This document shows positions 36,028 through 40,470 of a stretch of DNA of 40,470 nt, piece after piece (the first letter of the stretch is position 1; every line of letters begins with the position of its first letter). Under the pieces are notes generated by a model. That model was not told the origin of the DNA, searched no databases, and saw nothing but the letters and a program-made list of their open reading frames with translations. The stretch lies in contig CAZHSB010000010.1 of NCBI GenBank assembly GCA_964534945.1, forward strand, positions 1-40,470. The letters are read 5' to 3'. This DNA comes from CAZHFA01 sp964534945 (GTDB taxonomy: Bacteria; Bdellovibrionota_C; UBA2361; CAKMMH01). The position numbers and the translations under genes are program-made.

Positions 36028-36050
36028 TGCACCTTTAGGTATATTGTGCA
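36028..36050. repeat. Small inverted repeat between palindrome copies
   Basis: TGCAC (36028-36032) pairs with GTGCA (36046-36050) around a 13-base loop. It lies in the short unique spacer between the full palindrome and its second, gap-split copy. Confidence 0.35.
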
Positions 36051-36063
36051 AAATGAAAGAGTA

Positions 36064-36261
36064 GCTTCCTAGCTGTACGTCATAGTACACCGTCGTCAGC
36101 CCCCTAATCGTTTTCTCCNNNNNNNNNNNNNNNNNNNNNNNNNNNNNNNNNNNNNNNNNNNNNNNNNNNNNNNNNNNNNNNNNNNNNNNNNNNNNNNNNN
36201 NNNNNNNNNNNNNNNNNNAATTTCTCATCGAAAATACGCCCTAAAAATTAAGACCCAAAAA
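36064..36261. repeat. Second palindrome copy, split by the assembly gap
   Basis: Bases 36064-36118 are identical to 35930-35984, and bases 36219-36261 are identical to 35985-36027. Without the Ns the two parts would join at exactly the point where they are contiguous in the first copy, giving a 98-base partial duplicate. It lacks the left outer arm and most of the left inner arm. The flanking contigs evidently both end inside the repeat. Confidence 0.85.
36119..36218. other. Assembly gap of 100 N
   Basis: There are exactly 100 unspecified bases, the conventional length for a gap of unknown size. The true content and length are not known; extra repeat copies or a gene could be hidden here. 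Confidence 0.98.
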
Positions 36262-36289
36262 AGAGTGTATTCGATGACCTCATGTTTTC

Positions 36290-36432
36290 ATTAATTGAAC
36301 GCATCTCCGTTTTTATTCCTCGCAAAAATCTCCGTTGCCCTGAAAGGGCGATCCTAAAAATTTATGCGTGCTAAATGTACCTGCGTTGAAAACGCTACAC
36401 AACTCGGCCCTTTGGGCTGAGTTTGCATTTTT
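36290..36432. repeat. Mosaic intergenic repeat with GAA-loop hairpins, copy 2
   Basis: The segment carries GCCCT-GAA-AGGGC (36337-36349), GCGTT-GAA-AACGC (36383-36395) and a 10-bp hairpin with one G-T pair, AACTCGGCCC-TTT-GGGCTGAGTT (36401-36423). The first two hairpins and much of the sequence between 36296 and 36402 recur at 39881-39988. With the palindromes and gap it fills the 620 bases between fabV and the next gene; no open frame or tRNA was seen there. Confidence 0.8.
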
Positions 36433-36511
36433 TCCCCCAATATAATATGATTTACCAGTTTTTTAACGAGGTTTTTATCAAAAATTTTTTTTGGAAAGGT
36501 TATAAGAAATT

Positions 36512-36946
36512 ATGAGAACTCAAATTTCCGAGAATGAAAAAAAAATTTTTGGGGGTGTAGTATTATCGTTGATATTATTTTTGTCCACGCTTTATGTGTG
36601 GTTGTTTTGGGAGATCGAAGATCCCTTAAAGATTTTTTTTAGTTGCCCTAACATTAATGTGTTGCTTGAAGATTTTATTTCAGCATGTTGTATTGCATCA
36701 ACAACTTTCTTTTTTGCCTGTACACTTATTCGAATGAATAAAGTGATTTATGAGAGTATGAAAGATCACAGTATTAATTTTTATATTCTCGGATTGTTTT
36801 GTTTTTGGTGCGTGTTTTTGATTCCAGCATGTCTCATGTTCATATTTATGGTACTATCAAATGATTTTATGCTAAAAATGGGGTTCGCTATTACGGGACT
36901 TTATTTGGGTGTGATAAGTAACCATAGATTGAAAGTTTTAGGTTAA
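36512..36946 (+). CDS. Orphan four-helix membrane protein
   Basis: This 144-residue protein has four hydrophobic segments (about 12-34, 52-76, 90-114 and 118-137), joined by short charged loops, and a cytoplasmic-looking N-terminus 'MRTQISENEKKIFG'. I do not recognise a family. A GGAAAGG sequence lies 12 bases upstream of the ATG, a little far. The gene is bounded by a repeat cluster on the left and an excellent terminator on the right, so it is a single-gene unit. Position among repeats is compatible with acquisition, but base composition matches its neighbours. Confidence 0.75.
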   Translation: MRTQISENEKKIFGGVVLSLILFLSTLYVWLFWEIEDPLKIFFSCPNINVLLEDFISACCIASTTFFFACTLIRMNKVIYESMKDHSINFYILGLFCFWCVFLIPACLMFIFMVLSNDFMLKMGFAITGLYLGVISNHRLKVLG

Positions 36947-36951
36947 TCCAT

Positions 36952-36984
36952 AAGGACATTTTTAATTTAAAATGTCCTTTTTTT
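36952..36984 (+). terminator. Rho-independent terminator
   Basis: AAGGACATTTT (36952-36962) pairs perfectly with AAAATGTCCTT (36969-36979) around a six-base loop and is followed by TTTTT. It directly follows the orphan membrane protein gene. The A-run on the left side could let it also serve the convergent gene ending at 37070, but that gene's stop is about 85 bases away. Confidence 0.85.
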
Positions 36985-37069
36985 GTGTTTTTATAATTTA
37001 TTTTTGCCTACTTATTTTGCTTTCTGTTAATCATACTTTATTACAATTACACTTCCCTAAATGAAATCT

Positions 37070-37774
37070 TTATCTAGAATGTTGTAATTTTTTTCTCAGT
37101 CTTCCTAGCTTCGTTGCAGGGCCTTTACTCCTTTCTATGCAAAATTTTTGGAGTGAAGAAAGTAATCCATCAGTGCCATCTTTCGCAAAAGTATGCGCTA
37201 ATGTGACAGAATTATGTAAATTAGCAATGTATCTTGGAATGTCACGTTTTGCAGTTTCAAATTGTTTTGATTGTCTTAAAATATTTGCTGTATTATCTAT
37301 ACTAGACATTACAATCGCTACAAGAGCTTCATTTCTATCCTTCGCTTGCAAAACAAGGCTGTTGATTGATTCACCTTTTGTTGCTAAGGTTATAGAGTTT
37401 TCCACCCCTTCAAATGTAAAAGGTTTTACTAAAAAACCACGAGCTCCATGAATCATCATATCAAATACATTGTCAATTTCAGGTTGACCAGAAGCTGCAA
37501 TTGCAACGACATCATTTTCAATCTCAAGAAGTTTCGCAATAAAAGCATCCATCGGCATGGTCTTTTCCGATGCATTAAAAATAACATGCGAAAAATGACG
37601 TTGTTCAAGTTTCTCTAATGCCGCCAACTGATCTGGAGAATCGCTAATATTTTCAAATCCAACTGTTTTTAATGCTGTTTTTAAATTATTTCTTTCAGCC
37701 GTATCCTTTTCTATAATAAGGATAGACGTTTTTAACTTTTCTCTACTTGTCATTCTAGAATCAAATTCAGACAT
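37070..37774 (-). CDS. Receiver-like protein lacking the phospho-acceptor Asp
   Basis: This 234-residue protein has an N-terminal CheY-like receiver fold (about 16-132): 'SILIIEKD' supplies the acidic pair (Glu22, Asp24) and 'GFLVKPF' the conserved Lys117. At the phosphorylation position, 'HVIFNAS' has Asn67 where Asp is expected, so normal phosphotransfer is unlikely. The C-terminal 100 residues are helical, with no recognised DNA-binding or enzymatic domain; the end is very basic (KLGRLRKKLQHSR). It could be an atypical receiver regulated by protein binding. No histidine kinase is nearby. It is convergent with the orphan membrane protein. Confidence 0.82.
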   Translation of the reverse strand: MSEFDSRMTSREKLKTSILIIEKDTAERNNLKTALKTVGFENISDSPDQLAALEKLEQRHFSHVIFNASEKTMPMDAFIAKLLEIENDVVAIAASGQPEIDNVFDMMIHGARGFLVKPFTFEGVENSITLATKGESINSLVLQAKDRNEALVAIVMSSIDNTANILRQSKQFETAKRDIPRYIANLHNSVTLAHTFAKDGTDGLLSSLQKFCIERSKGPATKLGRLRKKLQHSR

Positions 37775-37900
37775 TTTCTTCTATAATAAAATAAATCCGT
37801 TAAAGAAATAATTTTTATAAATACTATTTAATTATTAAATAATACTTTAAACTCATTGTGTTATTTCGGATAAATAAATTAATTTCTTTAGAGGTAAATT

Positions 37901-38701
37901 ATGGTGATTAATATCGGATTTTTAGGAGATATTGTTGGTAGGAGCGGTAGAAATTTTGTAAAAGAAAATATTTCAAAAATAAAAAAAGACTATAATTTAG
38001 ACATACTTATCGCAAACGGAGAAAATGCATCTGGTGGAACAGGATTAGGAGAAAAAGAAGCAATTGATTTAAAAAACGCAGGAATTGATATTATAACCCT
38101 TGGAGATCATAGCTTTTCTAATAACAGTATAGTGCCATTCTTAAATTCGAAAGATAACAATTTTTGTATAACTCCCGCAAACTTTATAAATAAAAAATAT
38201 GAAAAAAAATATTTAATCTATGAATATAAAAAAATAAAAATTGCACTTTTTTCATTATTAGGAAAAGTTTTTATTACTCAAGATATAATTAATCCTTTTG
38301 AAATAGTATTAGAAATACTTGATAAAATAAAAAAAGAATCAAATGCAAATATTATTATAATGGATTTTCACGCAGAGGCCACTTCAGAAAAACAAGCAAT
38401 GGGATTTTTTTTAGACTCTAGAATTTCCGCGCTTTTTGGCACTCATACACATGTTCAAACTGCAGATGCTAAAATTTTAACAGGGGGAACTGCTTACATA
38501 ACAGACGTCGGAATGTGTGGACCAAAAGATGGCGTAATTGGAATGGATAGCCAATGGTCATTAGATAGATTGATGGGGAAAAGAGAAAAAGGTTATAAAC
38601 TAAGCGCAGGTAAAAATTTTATAAATGGTGCTATTGTAAGCATAGATTCAGAAAATGGAACGGCAAATAATATAAAATCTTTCCACCTTATTGAAGAATA
38701 G
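37901..38701 (+). CDS. YmdB/TIGR00282-family metallophosphoesterase
   Basis: This 266-residue protein carries the complete signature of the family: GDIVGRSGR (Asp10), NGENASGGTG (Glu41, Asn42), GDHSFSNN (Asp69, His70), DFHAEATSEK (His157) and GTHTHVQTAD (His182, His184), all ligands of a two-metal site. Bacillus YmdB is a cyclic-nucleotide phosphodiesterase acting in developmental gene expression; the substrate in this organism is unknown. It is cytoplasmic with no signal peptide. An AGAGG ribosome-binding site precedes the ATG. It is transcribed away from the receiver-like gene. Confidence 0.94.
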   Translation: MVINIGFLGDIVGRSGRNFVKENISKIKKDYNLDILIANGENASGGTGLGEKEAIDLKNAGIDIITLGDHSFSNNSIVPFLNSKDNNFCITPANFINKKYEKKYLIYEYKKIKIALFSLLGKVFITQDIINPFEIVLEILDKIKKESNANIIIMDFHAEATSEKQAMGFFLDSRISALFGTHTHVQTADAKILTGGTAYITDVGMCGPKDGVIGMDSQWSLDRLMGKREKGYKLSAGKNFINGAIVSIDSENGTANNIKSFHLIEE

Positions 38702-38702
38702 T

Positions 38703-38766
38703 CGTATGAAAACATACGGTCAACTCCCCTAAAATGAAAGATGTTTTTAAAAAAATCATCTTTCAT
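38703..38766. repeat. Two hairpins after the phosphoesterase gene
   Basis: CGTATG-AAAA-CATACG (38703-38718) begins right after the stop codon, and ATGAAAGATG (38734-38743) pairs with CATCTTTCAT (38757-38766). Neither is followed directly by a clean T-run. They may stabilise the mRNA 3' end; the better terminator candidate lies downstream at 38817. Confidence 0.5.
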
Positions 38767-38816
38767 ACTCAAATTTTAAAATTTATAAATTTTTTTGAAT
38801 ACTTTTTATTACAAAT

Positions 38817-38843
38817 AGCTTCTTACTGCTTAGGAAGTTTTTT
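38817..38843 (+). terminator. Probable rho-independent terminator
   Basis: CTTCTTA (38819-38825) pairs with TAGGAAG (38831-38837), with one G-U pair, around a short loop and is followed by TTTTTT. It lies upstream of the OmpA-family gene and would isolate that gene from the phosphoesterase transcript. Confidence 0.5.
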
Positions 38844-38908
38844 AAAGTGGTCGATATCTTTTAGGTAGTAGCTAGAAAGATTGTGACTTATTTCGTCTGG
38901 AGATAAAA

Positions 38909-39706
38909 ATGAAAAAAATATTATTATTTGTATTTACAATTTGTAGTTTGGCTTCAGTTTCAATTGCTCAAGATACATTACCAAGAGATAATGGGATAAG
39001 AGGATATCATGAAGCACCAGATTATAGAGAAAGTGAATCAAGCCCTTTTAGAATGGTTGCATATGTTCTTCATCCAATTGGCTGGTTCATTCGAGAAGGT
39101 GTTGTTAGGCCAATAGATTATGTAATATCTTCAAACTTTGTTACAAAAAGTATATTCGGATATAGAGATCCATATGATTATAAAGAGGTAGGTTGCTTTA
39201 ATTCACGTGCAGAATTTTCAGATTGTAAGAAATATCCACCATATAACTATGATTCAAGCTCAAACCTTGCTTCAGCAAAAAATGGATTATCAGATGTAAG
39301 TACAGATTGCCCTTATAAGAAAAGTTGTGCTGGAAATAATGTTAGTACTAATGAAAGACAAGTTTATCTACCTGATGTAAATTTTGATTTTGATAAAAGA
39401 GAATTAAATACGTTAGGAAAAGGAAAGGCGAGAGTTATCGCAAAATTACTAAAAGAAAAACCTAGGGTAAATATTGTATTAAACGGTCATGCAGATTATA
39501 TTGGTTCAGATTCATATAACAAAAAACTTAGTATGGATAGAGCAGAAGCTTTGAAAAAAGAATTAGTATATTTAGGTGTTCCTTCAGATAGAATTTCAAC
39601 TTTAAGCTTTGGTAAGAGCCAACCTAATCTAAAAGAGAAAGATGCTCCGGCTAGGGCTATTAATCGTCGCGTCGAAATTGTAAGTGGCGCTTTTGGCGAT
39701 AATTAA
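38909..39706 (+). CDS. OmpA-family peptidoglycan-binding protein
   Basis: This 265-residue protein has a signal peptide (about 1-20, ending SIAQ), with no lipobox Cys, so it is soluble or weakly membrane-associated rather than a lipoprotein. The N-terminal part contains 'MVAYVLHPIGWFIREGVVRPIDYV' and a Cys-rich region (Cys98, 106, 137 and 143 by count) that could form two disulfides. The C-terminal OmpA domain (about 152-262) has 'VNFDFDKRELN', NGHAD, 'LSMDRAEALKKEL' and 'NRRVEI', the residues that hold diaminopimelate-containing peptidoglycan. GGAG precedes the ATG. It likely tethers the envelope. A repeat cluster follows. Confidence 0.92.
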   Translation: MKKILLFVFTICSLASVSIAQDTLPRDNGIRGYHEAPDYRESESSPFRMVAYVLHPIGWFIREGVVRPIDYVISSNFVTKSIFGYRDPYDYKEVGCFNSRAEFSDCKKYPPYNYDSSSNLASAKNGLSDVSTDCPYKKSCAGNNVSTNERQVYLPDVNFDFDKRELNTLGKGKARVIAKLLKEKPRVNIVLNGHADYIGSDSYNKKLSMDRAEALKKELVYLGVPSDRISTLSFGKSQPNLKEKDAPARAINRRVEIVSGAFGDN

Positions 39707-39779
39707 AAGAAAAGGGGAAGAGTTCGTCTCCTCAATATACTACTATAGTATTATTTGGTCGGCTCACTTTCCCTTGCTT

Positions 39780-40125
39780 TTCCAAAAATTCAAAAATAAA
39801 GGAGGTGCCTACCCAAAAAAGTGCACCAAAAAAGTGCATAAAAATTTTTGCGTGCTAAATGTTCCTGCGTTTTCCTAAATTGAACGCATTTTCTTTTTTA
39901 TTCCTCTCGAAAATCTTTGTTGCCCTGAAAGGGCAAGCTACTGAAATATAGTGTACCGATGCACCTGCGTTGAAAACGCTACACAACCCAGCCTAGGGTT
40001 GGCTTTCCCAAAGGGAATGCAAACCCCAGGTAACAAACGCCACCCCCCGACCGCAGACTGAAAGTCTGCGACAAAAATTTAAAAATAAAGGAGGTGTCTA
40101 CTCAAAAAAGTGCATGTCCTGTAAT
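39780..40125. repeat. Mosaic intergenic repeat cluster with GAA-loop hairpins, copy 3
   Basis: This is the largest copy and fills most of the 519-base gap between genes. In order it holds a GGAGGT...CCTA segment (39800-39813), AAAAAAGTGCA twice with a 13-bp period (39815 and 39828), TGCGTT/AACGCA (39866-39888), GCCCT-GAA-AGGGC (39922-39934), GCGTT-GAA-AACGC (39967-39979), TTCCC-AAA-GGGAA (about 40005-40017), CGCAGACT-GAA-AGTCTGCG (40052-40070), and a second GGAGGT segment (40090-40101) followed by AAAAAAGTGCA (40104). Parts are shared with 36290-36432 and with 60-135. No gene or tRNA is seen in 39707-40225. Confidence 0.82.
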
Positions 40126-40225
40126 TTTTTTGAATCTTAAAATTAAATCACGCATCAAATATTATAGGTCCGACCGTTTTTTTTGGGGGGGAGTTTTTGT
40201 CAACAACTATTTTTTATGGTTTATT

Positions 40226-40470
40226 ATGAAAAAGTTTTTATTTTTTATTGCAAGATTAATTTATAGAAAATTAAGCCATGTTTGGGGGCAAAATCACTAT
40301 AAAAACAATAGGTTATCTAGGCTCGTAAGAGATTTTATTTTTTCAAAATTTTCAAAAATTTTAAAAAGTGCGTGTCCTGTAATCTTAGTAATCTTAATGG
40401 TATATCTTTCTTTATTTTTTCCAATTCTTCTTTTTGCGCAAACACCAACTCCAACAATAACTTCAACACC
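40226..40470 (+). CDS. Start of an exported protein with extended N-terminal region (partial)
   Basis: The reading frame from ATG 40226 stays open to the window edge (81 codons). It begins with a hydrophobic/basic stretch (MKKFLFFIARLIYRKL), continues with a Lys/Arg-rich part (about 18-50), and then a strong hydrophobic segment (about 52-70) ending in LLFAQ, a likely signal peptidase I site, followed by a Thr/Pro-rich start of the mature protein (TPTPTITST). An extended signal region of this kind is known from large autotransporters and other surface proteins, but the passenger is not in view. A plus-strand 21-mer at 40363-40383 (one mismatch) repeats intergenic DNA at 40105-40125. No ribosome-binding site stands out. 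Confidence 0.6.
   Translation, partial: MKKFLFFIARLIYRKLSHVWGQNHYKNNRLSRLVRDFIFSKFSKILKSACPVILVILMVYLSLFFPILLFAQTPTPTITST

Noticed and set aside
36007..36228. Open frame across the N gap encoding a peptide shared with 35768-35986
   Set aside because: It is translated through unspecified bases and both copies lie in the palindrome; the shared peptide is just the repeat read on the minus strand.
39684..39878. Small plus-strand open frame after the OmpA-family gene
   Set aside because: It overlaps the OmpA gene end and then runs through repeat DNA; no ribosome-binding site and no protein-like composition.
36028..40125. CRISPR array
   Set aside because: The repeats are few, palindromic, of mixed type and irregularly spaced, without uniform spacers or cas genes.

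Overview
The window is about 40 kb of very AT-rich DNA (roughly 30% G+C by eye) from a Gram-negative bacterium. Outer-membrane and periplasmic functions dominate: FtsEX-EnvC, PBP1A, a C-terminal processing protease, an O-antigen ligase, a Kdo-pathway sugar isomerase, a type II secretion system and an OmpA-family protein. The adjacency envC-ctpA, an Rsm22-type methyltransferase, kpsF near rpoN-hpf, and a decayed IS4/IS1634-like transposase resembling rickettsial copies suggest an AT-rich alphaproteobacterium, possibly host-associated. That placement is inference. A run of exactly 100 N (36119-36218) shows the window comes from a scaffolded assembly.

Layout. 1-184: a repeat fragment. 185-1420 (-): M29 aminopeptidase. 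1600-6022 (+): ftsE-ftsX-envC-ctpA, the division and peptidoglycan-remodelling operon. 6166-8124: two convergent orphan genes, one with a tandem 13-residue repeat. 8500-11319: small exported protein, O-antigen ligase, GT4 glycosyltransferase. 11516-13401 (-): AMIN-domain protein and an unknown membrane protein. 13584-16007 (+): PBP1A. 16030-17664 (-): polytopic membrane protein plus TPR protein. 17761-21502 (+): alanine racemase, unknown periplasmic protein, YggT protein, Rsm22-like methyltransferase. 21624-21894 (-): transposase remnant. 21977-30923 (-): gspC-D-E-F-G-H-I-J. 31146-34681 (-): nth-kpsF-rpoN-hpf. 34751-35890 (+): fabV. 35884-36511: palindromic repeats with the assembly gap. 36512-36946 (+): orphan membrane protein with a good terminator. 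37070-37774 (-): receiver-like protein lacking the phospho-Asp. 37901-39706 (+): YmdB-type phosphoesterase and OmpA-family protein. 39707-40225: repeat cluster. 40226-end (+): start of an exported protein.

Working together: FtsEX recruits and energises EnvC, which activates amidases. PBP1A builds peptidoglycan from precursors that need D-Ala (Alr), CtpA trims periplasmic proteins, and KpsF, WaaL and the glycosyltransferase contribute to the envelope polysaccharide. The T2SS locus encodes the inner-membrane/outer-membrane connector, secretin, ATPase, platform and four pseudopilins, but no GspK, GspL, GspM or prepilin peptidase is present in the window.

The least ordinary DNA is the repeat material. 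A 130-bp palindrome at 35884-36013 supplies the stop codon of fabV and appears to cut off the enzyme's C-terminal tail. A mosaic intergenic repeat carries several hairpins that all share a GAA loop closed by a T-A pair. The best candidates for undescribed biology are this repeat system, the convergent orphan pair at 6.2-8.1 kb, and the exported protein with an extended N-terminal region that runs off the right edge.
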